Shown here: in pieces, positions 51,103 through 59,865 of the stretch | Numbering within the stretch: the stretch's first letter is position 1 | Layout of the letters: the number at the start of each line of letters is the position of its first letter | Assembly (NCBI RefSeq): GCF_002953255.1 | Contig: NZ_CP026498.1 | Coordinates: 204,728 to 268,727, forward strand | Direction: 5' to 3' | Source of the DNA: Streptomyces sp. CB01881 | GTDB lineage: Bacteria > Actinomycetota > Actinomycetes > Streptomycetales > Streptomycetaceae | DNA: 64,000 nt | Position numbers and translations under genes: made by a program | The notes under the pieces: generated by a model | Databases searched by the model: none | The model's input: the letters and a program-made list of their open reading frames with translations, nothing else | Told to the model about the DNA's origin: nothing

Positions 51103-51582
51103 TCAGCCGCCCAGCCGCTCGTGGAAGCGCCGGACACGCCCGGGCGCACCCGCAGGGCTGGCCGCCAGCAGGTCGGCGAGGGTCTGCGAGGCCAGCTCGC
51201 GGCGCCACGCCAGTTCGGCCCGCCGCATCGCGCCCGCGATCCCGCACGGGCGCGCGAACTCGCCCGCCGCCGCCTCGGCACCCGCTCCCCTGCGGCGGAT
51301 CTCGGTGCAGCGGAACGCCTCCGTCGCCCCCTCGACGGCGGCCACCACGTCCATCAACGTGACGTCCTCGGGTGCGCGCGCCAGCCGGTACCCGCCGCGC
51401 GTGCCCGGCACGGAGGCCAGCACACCGGCCCGTACCAGCGGCTGCAGACGCTTCTTCAGGTACACCGGCGGCAGTTCGAAGATCTCCGCCAGCCTGCCCG
51501 TCGGGATCGGCGCCTGGTCCTCCAGCCACGCCAGCGCCAGGCAGCAGTGCAGGCCCCACTCCACACCCTCACCCATCAACAT
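51103..51582 (-). CDS. Rrf2-family transcriptional regulator
   Basis: 159 aa if it starts at ATG 51582. The winged helix is 'APIPTGRLAEIFELPPVYLK', then LVRAGVLASVPGTRGGYRLARAPEDVTLMDVVAAVEG, the Rrf2 hallmark. Only two Cys follow (FRCTEIRR and ARPCGIAG), one fewer than the three-Cys [2Fe-2S] set of IscR/NsrR, so it may not bind a cluster. TAGTAT sits seven bases before the ATG with no Shine-Dalgarno sequence, suggesting a leaderless message. It lies 156 bp upstream of the MFS transporter gene and is its likely regulator. Confidence 0.88.
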   Translation of the reverse strand: MLMGEGVEWGLHCCLALAWLEDQAPIPTGRLAEIFELPPVYLKKRLQPLVRAGVLASVPGTRGGYRLARAPEDVTLMDVVAAVEGATEAFRCTEIRRRGAGAEAAAGEFARPCGIAGAMRRAELAWRRELASQTLADLLAASPAGAPGRVRRFHERLGG

Positions 51583-51751
51583 AACCGGGATACTACATGT
51601 CCCCAAATGGATCCGGAAAGGCCCGACGCCGCCCGAGGGGGTGCACCTGGATACACCCCCGTTGGGCAGCTACACGCAATGGCCCCGGCGGCGCGGACCG
51701 GAAGAGTCGACGTCGACAGAGACGGACCGCACGAGCAGGAGGCCAGAAGAC

Positions 51752-52576
51752 ATGCGGGCTTGGAAGGCGGAGACGGGGGTGTTCCTCACCGTCGCGTTCG
51801 TGGCGGCGGGGGCGTTGGGGGCGGTGCAGCCCGCGACGGGGATTCCGCCGGAGGTCGTCCAGTTGACCCAGTTCGGCCCCGCGGCAGGGGTGTTGGTGGT
51901 GGCGCTGCTCTGGCCCTCGCGCATCCGGCAGCGTCTCGCCGGGGCGCTGCCCCGACGCCGGACGCCGGACACGGCCCAGGCCGGGAAGGGCGGGGCGGCC
52001 CAGGCCGGGAAGGGCCGGGCGGGCCGGGAACTGTGGATGCTGCTCTCGGCACCGCTGATCATCGCGCTCGCCGCGGGCACGTACGCCCTACTGGAGGGAG
52101 TCGGCCGGTTCACGGATCCGCGCACCCTGGAACACCCCTTCGCCCTCGTCGTGGTGGCCCAACTGGTCGGCGCGTGCGGAGAGGAGATCGGCTGGCGCTG
52201 CCTGCTCCAGCCCCTGGTGCGGACCAGGTTCGGCCCGGTCACCGCGTCAGCCCTGGTCGGCCTGGTGTGGGGCTTCTGGCACGTGCAGGTCTTCACCCAC
52301 GCCCCGGCGTACGCGGCCGGTTTCCTGCTGGCGACCGTCGCGATGTCCGTCGTCCTCGGCCTCGGTCTGGAGCACGTGCGGTCCAACCGGCTGCTGCTCG
52401 CGGGTGGCTTCCACACCCTGGTGAACCTGGGGATGCTCCTGTTCCTGGACGACGACTCCGGCGCGGTGCTGCCGATGGCGCTGTTCGGCGGCGCGTGCCT
52501 GGTGGCGGCACTGCCGTGGGTGATGCGGGCGCCCGGCACTAGGCTCGTGACCGCGGCGGAGCACGGCGCGCGCTGA
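51752..52576 (+). CDS. CPBP-family intramembrane metalloprotease
   Basis: 274 aa from ATG 51752 with AGGAGG 10 nt upstream. About seven membrane segments. The three CPBP (Abi/CAAX protease) motifs are GACGEEIGWRCLL (EExxxR), WGFWHVQVF (FxxxH) and GGFHTLVNLGM (HxxxN). A cytoplasmic loop carries a duplicated AQAGKGGA/AQAGKGRA unit. Family members process peptides or act in bacteriocin immunity. No precursor lies beside it, so the role is open. Confidence 0.88.
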   Translation: MRAWKAETGVFLTVAFVAAGALGAVQPATGIPPEVVQLTQFGPAAGVLVVALLWPSRIRQRLAGALPRRRTPDTAQAGKGGAAQAGKGRAGRELWMLLSAPLIIALAAGTYALLEGVGRFTDPRTLEHPFALVVVAQLVGACGEEIGWRCLLQPLVRTRFGPVTASALVGLVWGFWHVQVFTHAPAYAAGFLLATVAMSVVLGLGLEHVRSNRLLLAGGFHTLVNLGMLLFLDDDSGAVLPMALFGGACLVAALPWVMRAPGTRLVTAAEHGAR

Positions 52577-52607
52577 CGGGGGAACAACGGGTGGGCAGGG
52601 CAGAGCG

Positions 52608-53945
52608 GTGGGCACAGCGGAGCAGGTGAGCACGGCGGAGCGGCAGGGCACGGCAGAGAGGCAGGGCACGGCAGCGGGGGGCGCCGCGGGCGGCTGGGCC
52701 GCCGTCGGGCGGTGCCAGCTGCTGTCACTCGCCGGCTTCGCGGTGACCGCGGTCGGCGGGCTGGTGGTGTGCACGCTGCTCCTGCTGCCGGTCGGGGTGG
52801 GGTTCCCCCTGTTGCCGCCCGCCGCGGCGGCCCTGCGCCGGCTCTCGGACCGGTACCGGTCCTGGACCGCCCGCTGGACCGGCACCTGGATCAGCCCGCC
52901 CGAACCGCTCGCCGTGGACGGCTCCGGGAGCCGCCGGCGGCGGGCGGCGGCCGTCCTCGGCGACGAGGGGTTCTGGCACGACCTCAGATGGGCCTGGCTG
53001 GAACCGTGGGCCGGCGGGGTGCTGGTCGCGGTGCCGCTGGCGCTCATCGAGTACGGAGCGTTCGGCGCACTGGTGCAGCCGTTCATCTGGCGGCTCCTCG
53101 GCGACGGCAACTGGTACGCCTTCATCCCCGTCGAGTCCACCGCCACCATGCTCGCCGCCGCCGTCCTCGGCCTCGTGTTCGTCGCGGCGGGGCTGCGTCT
53201 CGCGCCCCGGGTGCTGGAACTGCACGCCCGGTGGAGCCGGCGCACGCTCGCCGCGCCCTACTCCACCGAGCTGGTCCGCCGCATCGAGCACCTGACCGAC
53301 ACCCGCGCCGACGCACTGGACACGCAGGCGGCCGAACTCCGGCGCATCGAACGGGACCTGCACGACGGGGCGCAGGCCAGGCTGGTCGCCCTGGGCATGA
53401 CCCTGGACAAGGCGACCCGGCTCCTCGACGCCGATCCGCAGACCGCCCGCGAGCTGCTGCTCGTGGTCCGGAGCACCTCGGAGCGGGCCCTCCAGGACCT
53501 CCGGGACCTCGTCCACGGCATCCACCCTCCCGTCCTCGCCGACCGCGGTCTCGGCGACGCCGTCCGGTCACTGGCGCTCGACAGCTTCCTCGACGTCGAC
53601 GTCGAGGTCCGGCTGCCGGGACGGCTGCCCGCGCCCGTCGAGTCCGCCGCCTACTTCGCGGTCGGCGAACTCCTCGCCAACGCGGCCAAGCACTCCGGCG
53701 CCCGCGAGGTACGGATCCGCCTGGCGCACGCGGACACCGTGCTGCGGGTCACCGTCACCGACGACGGCCGCGGCGGCGCGGACCCCTCCCGGGGGAGCGG
53801 ACTCCACGGTGTCCGGCGCAGGCTCAGTACCTTCGACGGGGCCCTCACCCTGCACAGCCCGCAGGGCGGACCGACCACCGTGACCCTGGAGATACCGTGC
53901 GCGTCGTCATTGCCGAAGACCTCTTCCTCCTCCGCGACGGGCTGA
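52608..53945 (+). CDS. Two-component sensor histidine kinase
   Basis: 445 aa from GTG 52608. Two N-terminal membrane hairpins (LLSLAGFAVTAVGGLVVCTLL, 'AGGVLVAVPLALIEYGAFGA' and 'TMLAAAVLGLVFVAAGLRLA') precede a HisKA_3 domain with His252 in IERDLHDGAQARLVALGM. HATPase_c has VGELLANAAKHSGA and VTDDGRGGADPSRGSGLHGVRRR. This NarL-type kinase overlaps its response-regulator gene by 49 bp. The N-terminal ~25 residues contain a duplicated TAERQG unit, so a later start at 52626 is possible. The signal is unknown. Confidence 0.9.
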   Translation: MGTAEQVSTAERQGTAERQGTAAGGAAGGWAAVGRCQLLSLAGFAVTAVGGLVVCTLLLLPVGVGFPLLPPAAAALRRLSDRYRSWTARWTGTWISPPEPLAVDGSGSRRRRAAAVLGDEGFWHDLRWAWLEPWAGGVLVAVPLALIEYGAFGALVQPFIWRLLGDGNWYAFIPVESTATMLAAAVLGLVFVAAGLRLAPRVLELHARWSRRTLAAPYSTELVRRIEHLTDTRADALDTQAAELRRIERDLHDGAQARLVALGMTLDKATRLLDADPQTARELLLVVRSTSERALQDLRDLVHGIHPPVLADRGLGDAVRSLALDSFLDVDVEVRLPGRLPAPVESAAYFAVGELLANAAKHSGAREVRIRLAHADTVLRVTVTDDGRGGADPSRGSGLHGVRRRLSTFDGALTLHSPQGGPTTVTLEIPCASSLPKTSSSSATG

Positions 53946-54541
53946 TACGGACCCTTCAGGAGCACGGCTGCGAGGTGGTCGCGGCCGTCGACAACAGCCC
54001 GGCCCTGCTGCGCGCGCTGCGCGAGGAGGAGCCGGACGTCGCCGTGGTCGACATCCGCCTGCCGCCGACCTTCACCGACGAGGGCCTCCAGGCCACCCTC
54101 GAAGCCCGCCGCGCCCGGCCGGGCCTGCCCGTCCTGATCCTCTCCCAGTACGTCGACCAGCTCTACGCCCACGAGCTGCTGGCCGGGGGCGAGGGCGCCA
54201 TCGGGTACCTGCTCAAGGACCGCGTCACGCACACCGCCCAGTTCATCGACGCCGTCCGCACCGTCGCGGCCGGCGGTACGGTGATGGACCCGCAGGTCAT
54301 CGCCAAGCTCCTGGCCCGCAGCGACGCCCGGGGGAACACCTCGCAGCTGACCCCGCGCGAGCACCAGGTGCTGGAGCTGATGGCCGAGGGCCGGTCGAAC
54401 GCCGCCATCATGGGCACCCTGCACATCAGCGAGAGCGCCGTCGCCAAGCACACCGCCGCCATCTTCGCCAAGCTGCGGATCGAGGCGTCCGCCGACGACA
54501 ACCGCCGCGTGCTGGCGGTCCTGGCCTACCTCAAGCGCTGA
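53897..54541 (+). CDS. NarL-family response regulator
   Basis: 214 aa from GTG 53897 with GGAGA upstream. The receiver has the acidic pair in VVIAEDLFLLRDGL and the phosphoacceptor Asp52 in VAVVDIRLPP, then LLKDRV (Lys105-type position). The LuxR-type helix-turn-helix is 'LTPREHQVLELMAEGRSNAA', then ESAVAKHTAAIFAKL. It starts inside the kinase gene in another frame, so the two are co-translated. Targets are not evident from the sequence. Confidence 0.92.
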   Translation: MRVVIAEDLFLLRDGLIRTLQEHGCEVVAAVDNSPALLRALREEEPDVAVVDIRLPPTFTDEGLQATLEARRARPGLPVLILSQYVDQLYAHELLAGGEGAIGYLLKDRVTHTAQFIDAVRTVAAGGTVMDPQVIAKLLARSDARGNTSQLTPREHQVLELMAEGRSNAAIMGTLHISESAVAKHTAAIFAKLRIEASADDNRRVLAVLAYLKR

Positions 54542-54622
54542 GGGCGGGAGACCGACGGGCACGGCCCCGCCGACGTACGTCGCCGCACGTCGAGCCCGCC
54601 AACGCCCGCCGATCGTCCGTCA

Positions 54623-54695
54623 GGTCGGGCGGGCGCCCGCCCCCGACCGCTCACCTGAGGCCTGCGGACCGCTCCGGCTCCGGCTCCGGCTCCGG
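54623..54695. terminator. Convergent-gene terminator region with GCTCCG repeats
   Basis: GGTCGGGCGGGC at 54623 pairs imperfectly with GCCCGCCCCCGACC ending at 54648, and GCTCCG is repeated four times at 54671-54694. Both lie between the response-regulator and bpX6 genes, which converge here. Confidence 0.5.
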
Positions 54696-54713
54696 CCGAT
54701 CTCACGCACGGTC

Positions 54714-57590
54714 TCAGTCCGTGGTGACCCGCAGGTTGGCGAGGAGGGTGGCGCCGTCCGCCGAGGTGGCGAGGACCCGGCCGGAGCGGTGCCAGTGGGT
54801 CACCGCGCCGGCGTGCCCGCGCAGGCCCGTGTACGGCGGGTCGGCCTGCGGGAAGACGACGGTGGCGGCGGGCGCGGCGTCCGGGCCGGTGCCGGTGCGA
54901 ACGAGGGCGCCGGTGCCGTCCGCGAGCGGCACGGTGAGCGCCCAGTGATCGCCGTCGGCGGTGGGCGCGTGCGGCGCGAGGCCCTCGACGGTCAGTTCGG
55001 TGACGCCCCCGGCCGTGTCGGTGGTCCAGGAGAGCGTGGTCCGGTCCGGCTGCAACTGCCGGTGCGCGGTGAGCAGGCCGCCGCCGGCGACCACCGCCGA
55101 GTCGCCGGGGTCCCCGGCCGTGCGGTCCAGCCGGAGCCGGGCGCGCAGCTCCCATCCGGGCTGGTCCCAGCGCCAGAGTTCGGTGAGCGGCGAGCCGTCG
55201 GGCAGGTTCGAGATGACGACGGCCGCGCAGCTGGTCGCCGTCCGGGAGATCCGGCCCACCGGCCGCTGGCCGTTCCCGAGTTCGCGCCAGACCACGGTGG
55301 GGCGGGGGGCGAGGGTGTCCAGTACGGCGATGCCGTCCTCGTCCACGGTGACCAGGTGGCGGCCGTCGAAGGACCGGGCGAGCTGCCGCGTCCGCAGGGT
55401 GGTCCAGGGCCGGACGACGCGGGTGGCGAGGTCGAGCCGGGCGATCTCGCGCGTCCCGCCGTAGCCGGCCACGAGGAGCGCGCTGCCGCCGTGGTCGGCG
55501 AGGACGAGCTCGTCGGCGGGCACGTCCCAGCGCGCCTTGGTACGGCCGTCGGCGGTGAGCAGCCGTACGCCCGCCTGGCCGCAGGCGACCAGCACGGCAC
55601 CCGATCCGAGCAGTGCCGCATCGAGCACCGGCAGTGTGCCAGGCCGGTCGGCGGCGGTGTGCGTGGGCGCGCCGCCGGCGGGGCGGGTGTCGCGCCGCGG
55701 ACCGGGCAGGTCGGCGGCGGCCAGCGGGTCGGCGCGTTCCAACAGCCGCTTGGCGAGGACGCTCTCGGCCCGGCCGGCCTGGGCGCCGCCGAAGCCGCCG
55801 TCCCGCACGACCGCCCGGGCGGCGGCGGTGGCGAGTTCGCGGTCGGCGGCCGGGTCGGCGGCCGGAAGGTCCGCCAGGGCCGCGGCGAGCGCCGAGCGCC
55901 CGGTGGAGCGCGGGTCGCCGTCGGTGTCGAGGACGGCCAGCGCGAGCGCCCGGGTGGACTCCCCCGCGCCGAGCGCCAGCAGGTAGGGCAGTGCCCGGCC
56001 GCGGGCCGGGCCGCCGAGGGCGACGGCGTCGCGCAGGTCGGCCGCGACCGAGGGCCGCAGCGACTCGTCGGGCCAGGCGGCTTCGACGGCGCCGAGGCGG
56101 TCGCCGGCGTCCCGGCAGTGCGCGGCCCAGGCGACGCGCAGTTCGCGGGCGGCCTGCGGGTGGGTGGCGGAGAGGCGTTCGACGGCGGTGGCGAAGGCAC
56201 CACGGCGGTGCGCGATCCGGACGGCGCGCTCGCGCTCGCCGGCCCGCCACCAGAGCCGGACCACCAGGTGGGCGTCCAGGTCCCGGCCCTCGGCGAGTTC
56301 GGCGGCCTGGGCGGTGCGGTCGTGGCGGATCAGCACGGCGACCGCCTCGGCCGGCGCGTTCAGCAGGTCGGCGAGGACGAACGCCGCCTCGTCGACCCGG
56401 CCGTCGCGTTCCAGCTCCTCGGCGGCCCGTCGGTAGAGCGCGGAGAGGTGCTGGTGCACGGTGGGGCCGGAGAGCGGGGAGGTGCCGCCCGCGCCGCCGG
56501 CCTGCGGGGTCGCGCGCAGCTCGCCCGCGTAGCGGCGGGGCAGGCCGAGGGAGAGCCAGGGCCGCTGGTCGGCCGCCTTGGCCCCGGCGAGCCGGACGGC
56601 GTCGCGCAGGGCGTCCTCCCACTGGCGCTGTTCGAAGGCGCGGGTGAGTTCGTGCAGGTAGCGGGCGTGACGGCCGCGCACCAGCCGGGCCGCCGGGGTG
56701 CGCAGGGCCAGGCGGGCCAGCAGGCCGCCCAGCAGCGGGCGGCGGGGCCTCCGGGCCGCGCGACCGGGGGCGGCTGCGGCGGAGCCGTCGGCGGCGGAGC
56801 CTGGTCCGGCGGGGGCCGCCGGGGCGGGCCCGGCAAGCACCCCGCTGTTGCGGGCCACGACCAGCCCGGCCGCGAGCGCGATGAGGAACCCGCCGGGACG
56901 GAAGCCGCGCTCGGCGATGAGCCCCACGAAGCTGGCCGCGGCAAGGAGCCCGGCGCCCAGCGTCACGACCAGGACGGTCCAGTACGCGGCCCGGCCGGCC
57001 CGGCCGGCCAGCGCCGCGAGGCCGTCCGGCCGCGGCCAGGAGAAGGACCGGCGGGGGCCGGCCGGCGCGTCCTTGGTGAGCCGGCGGGCCCGTTCGCTCC
57101 GGGGGCCGATGCCGGCGGCCGCCCGCAGGTCGGGCTGCGGTCGCGAGGGCAGGGCCTCCAGGACGGGTTCGGCGGCGGGTTCGACGGCGCCGACCGGTCG
57201 TGGGCGGTGCGGGGTGAGGCCGGCCGGGTCGAGCCAGACCGACGGGTCCGACTCCGGCAGTCCGGCGATGGCGTGAGTGACCATCAGGCCTGCTGCCGTG
57301 AAGGACAGTTGCCCGGGCCCGGCGCCGGAATCGCCGGTGCCGGCGGCGACGAGTGCGCCGCTACGCGCACGTGTCAGCGGCAGTCCGGGGGCCCGGTCGG
57401 CCCGGCTCTCCACGGCCGCCACCAGTACGAGCAGCCAGCGCCCGTCCGGGAGTTCACGCAGCTCGGCGCCTTCCTGCCAGTGCGCCAGGACGCGTGCGGC
57501 CGCCTCGGCCGCGCCGATCACCGGCACGTCGAGGAGGTAGCCGGCGGCGGTGACGGTGGCACCGAACGCCGCGGCGGGGGTGGCGCTCAA
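54714..57590 (-). CDS. bpX6-type protein of a MoxR/vWA/beta-propeller ternary system
   Basis: 958 aa from TTG 57590 (TTGA overlap with the vWA-propeller gene; GGGAG 6 nt upstream). The N-terminal ~110 residues form a small alpha/beta domain (PAAAFGATVTAAGYLLDVPV). A two-helix membrane hairpin at ~205-255 is followed by a helical region with 'RGRHARYLHELTRAFEQRQW' and 'VDEAAFVLADLLNAPAEAVA', like the bpX6 domain. The last ~330 residues are beta-propeller-like repeats ending in HAGAVTHWHRSGRVLATSADG. In known ternary systems this protein is the membrane-linked effector or sensor. It is the last gene of the operon. Confidence 0.75.
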   Translation of the reverse strand: MSATPAAAFGATVTAAGYLLDVPVIGAAEAAARVLAHWQEGAELRELPDGRWLLVLVAAVESRADRAPGLPLTRARSGALVAAGTGDSGAGPGQLSFTAAGLMVTHAIAGLPESDPSVWLDPAGLTPHRPRPVGAVEPAAEPVLEALPSRPQPDLRAAAGIGPRSERARRLTKDAPAGPRRSFSWPRPDGLAALAGRAGRAAYWTVLVVTLGAGLLAAASFVGLIAERGFRPGGFLIALAAGLVVARNSGVLAGPAPAAPAGPGSAADGSAAAAPGRAARRPRRPLLGGLLARLALRTPAARLVRGRHARYLHELTRAFEQRQWEDALRDAVRLAGAKAADQRPWLSLGLPRRYAGELRATPQAGGAGGTSPLSGPTVHQHLSALYRRAAEELERDGRVDEAAFVLADLLNAPAEAVAVLIRHDRTAQAAELAEGRDLDAHLVVRLWWRAGERERAVRIAHRRGAFATAVERLSATHPQAARELRVAWAAHCRDAGDRLGAVEAAWPDESLRPSVAADLRDAVALGGPARGRALPYLLALGAGESTRALALAVLDTDGDPRSTGRSALAAALADLPAADPAADRELATAAARAVVRDGGFGGAQAGRAESVLAKRLLERADPLAAADLPGPRRDTRPAGGAPTHTAADRPGTLPVLDAALLGSGAVLVACGQAGVRLLTADGRTKARWDVPADELVLADHGGSALLVAGYGGTREIARLDLATRVVRPWTTLRTRQLARSFDGRHLVTVDEDGIAVLDTLAPRPTVVWRELGNGQRPVGRISRTATSCAAVVISNLPDGSPLTELWRWDQPGWELRARLRLDRTAGDPGDSAVVAGGGLLTAHRQLQPDRTTLSWTTDTAGGVTELTVEGLAPHAPTADGDHWALTVPLADGTGALVRTGTGPDAAPAATVVFPQADPPYTGLRGHAGAVTHWHRSGRVLATSADGATLLANLRVTTD

Positions 57591-59293
57591 TCGTCGCTCC
57601 CGATCAGGTGGTGGATCCGTCCGGTGTAGGCGTCGCCCACCACGATCCGGCCCGGCCGGGTCTCGGCGGCGATCAGCGGCAGCGTCGGGTGGACGGCGGG
57701 CAGGGTGGTGCCGCCGGAGAAGCGGGTCAGGGTGCGGACGCCGTCGGCGCGGACGTGGCGCACCAGGAGGCCGCTGCGGGTACAGGTGATCAGCGCGGGC
57801 ACCGCCTCGTGGTGGACGAGGCCGATCACATCGGCGTTCTCCCGGAAGGAGATCCGGTGTGCCTGGCCCTGCCCGTTCCTGACCTCCCAGTCCCTGCCGT
57901 CCTCCGACCACGCGACGGTGGCGCCGCTGTGCAGGAGGTGGCGGGCACGGGCCGCGCCGACCGGCAGGCTCCGGCCGTACAGCCGGGGCTCGCGGAAGCG
58001 GTTGAAGTGCTGCGGCCCCTCGGCGCCCCGGCCGACCTCGCCGTCGTCGGTGACGGTGCCGTCGGGCGCGATCCGCCACCAGCGGCCGGCCAACGGCAGC
58101 AGCAGGTCGTCCCCGCCGCGGAGCAGCGGCAGGACGGGGCGGGTGAACTGCCCGTCCAGCCCGGCACGGTCGAGGCCGAAGGCGGCCAGTTCGGCGGTGA
58201 ACCCGGCCTGCTCACCACCTGCCGGGGACAGCGGGCGGCCGCTGACGTAGGGCACGAGCTGGTCCCCGCGTGCGTACAGGGCGATCAGCCGCCGGCCGAT
58301 GCGCCCGGCGGCGAGCACCGGGCCGTGCAGCTTGTGGCGCTTCGCCCGCACCTCGGTGGCGGGTCCGTTCCCGCTGTTGGGCAGGTTGGCGGCGAGCAGG
58401 AAGGAAGGGTGACGGCCCCGGGCGAGCAGGGTGCGGGTGTCGGTGGTGAACGCGGGCAGCGCTCCCCCGGCGACCCCCGCAGCCTCCGACGGAACGGCAA
58501 CGACGGCGGGCGCGGCGGCCCGCCGGAACTCGCGGCCGCGCAGTGCCCGCACGGCGATCTCCGCTGCGGGGAGCGGGAGTTCGGTCGTGGCGCCGTCGAT
58601 CCGGACGGTGACGCCGGTGGCACCCTCGGCGGACCAGCGGGCCACCTCGCTCGTCAGCACCCGGGCCCGAGCCTGGAGTTGTTCACCCAGCCGGGGCGAG
58701 GTGAGCACCCATGCGCGGTCCTCGGCGTCCAGGCCGGCCTGGGCGCGCGCCACGTCCTCGGGGGTCGGATCGGCCGGGCGGCGGGAGGCCAGCCAGGCCG
58801 GCAGCAGCTCGGCGAGGTCCCCGGTGAGCCAGTGGCCGTCCGGGTCGCCGAGGACGCCGACCACCAGCTCGGTGCCCCGGGCGGCCGCCCGGCGGTGCAG
58901 GACGAGCAGCGCGGCGAGCTGGACGAGCCGGCCGGCGCCGGCCTGGGCCGGACCGCTGTCGACCAGGGCGACGATCCGTCCGCGAACCGCCGGTGTGCTG
59001 AACTCGGATGCGTGGTGGAGGAGTTCACCGTCGACGAAGCGGCGGAGGAACTCGTCCGGGTGAGCGTCGGCGAGCAGCCACTCCGAGGGCAGCAACCGGT
59101 CCGGCCGGCCGGCGCGGGTGAGGCCGCCGAGGCCGTCCGGGTCGCCGAGGACGTCGACGACGGGCTCGCGCGTGCCGACCAGGGTGTCCAGACGGCGCAG
59201 CAACGGGCCGAGGGCGACGGCGAGTTCGGGGCTGAGCGCGGAGAGGGTGGCGGCCCAGGGGGCGAGGGCTGCGGGCAGGCGGGTGGCCGTCAT
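57587..59293 (-). CDS. vWA-like / beta-propeller (bpX) protein
   Basis: 568 aa from ATG 59293 (ATGA overlap with the bpX5-like gene). Residues ~15-230 resemble a von Willebrand A domain: 'RGRIVALVDSGPAQAGAGRL' carries a degenerate metal site (DSGP instead of DxSxS), with ELVVGVLGDPDGHWL later. Residues ~300-568 are propeller-like strands (LHGPVLAAGRIGRRLIALYA, 'RWWRIAPDGTVTDDGEVGRG' and others). It is the middle component of the MoxR-vWA-bpX set, thought to couple the AAA+ ATPase to the effector. The broken metal motif suggests a structural role. Confidence 0.7.
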   Translation of the reverse strand: MTATRLPAALAPWAATLSALSPELAVALGPLLRRLDTLVGTREPVVDVLGDPDGLGGLTRAGRPDRLLPSEWLLADAHPDEFLRRFVDGELLHHASEFSTPAVRGRIVALVDSGPAQAGAGRLVQLAALLVLHRRAAARGTELVVGVLGDPDGHWLTGDLAELLPAWLASRRPADPTPEDVARAQAGLDAEDRAWVLTSPRLGEQLQARARVLTSEVARWSAEGATGVTVRIDGATTELPLPAAEIAVRALRGREFRRAAAPAVVAVPSEAAGVAGGALPAFTTDTRTLLARGRHPSFLLAANLPNSGNGPATEVRAKRHKLHGPVLAAGRIGRRLIALYARGDQLVPYVSGRPLSPAGGEQAGFTAELAAFGLDRAGLDGQFTRPVLPLLRGGDDLLLPLAGRWWRIAPDGTVTDDGEVGRGAEGPQHFNRFREPRLYGRSLPVGAARARHLLHSGATVAWSEDGRDWEVRNGQGQAHRISFRENADVIGLVHHEAVPALITCTRSGLLVRHVRADGVRTLTRFSGGTTLPAVHPTLPLIAAETRPGRIVVGDAYTGRIHHLIGSDD

Positions 59294-59865
59294 CGCTCCG
59301 CGCTCCGGGTGTACGGCTCCAGGGCGTCCGGGGAGCCGGCGGGCGGGGGCGGGTCGGCGACCAGCGCGTGGCCCGGGACGAGCACGCAGAGCTGTCCGTC
59401 CTCGGCACCGAGCGCGCGGCGCCAGAGGGCGGCGGCGGGCCCGGGCCGGGCGGTGGTGGGAACCAGCAGGCCGGCGTCGCGGCCGAGGTAGCGGGCGCCG
59501 TCGGCCCACGGCAGGTCGGCCCCGGCGCCCAGGACGAGAAGGACCGTCGTGCCTGCGCCGGGCGGGGCGCCGGGCGGGGTTCCCGTGTCGGACGGGGCGC
59601 CTGCGCCTTCCCGGGCGTCGGCGTCGACCCGGGCGCCGGCGGCGTTCGGCACGCCTGCGGCGGCGGGCGTCGTGCCACCGGCGGGCGGGCCGTCGGCGAG
59701 GACGCCGAGGCGGGCACCGTCGCGGAGCCGGTCCCGGGTCGCGGCGGCCAGCGCGGGCACCGCGTCGCCCAGGGCGAGCACGGCGGCGGCGGGCAGCGGG
59801 GGCTCGCGGCGCTCCCACCGCAGGGGGAACGAAGGCAGGGGGAACGAAGGCGGGGCGGTGGTCAC
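59290..59865 (-). CDS. bpX5-like small protein
   Basis: 191 aa from GTG 59865 (GTGA overlap with moxR) and ATGA overlap with the next gene. The N-terminus LRWERREPPLPAAAVLALGD and the C-terminal 'LGAGADLPWADGARYLGRDA' with 'LWRRALGAEDGQLCVLVPGH' resemble the short bpX5 component. A Gly/Ala/Thr-rich linker (~75-110) joins the halves. Its tight packing between moxR and the vWA-propeller gene supports a role in the same complex. Family assignment is from memory of the domain layout. Confidence 0.6.
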   Translation of the reverse strand: MTTAPPSFPLPSFPLRWERREPPLPAAAVLALGDAVPALAAATRDRLRDGARLGVLADGPPAGGTTPAAAGVPNAAGARVDADAREGAGAPSDTGTPPGAPPGAGTTVLLVLGAGADLPWADGARYLGRDAGLLVPTTARPGPAAALWRRALGAEDGQLCVLVPGHALVADPPPPAGSPDALEPYTRSAER

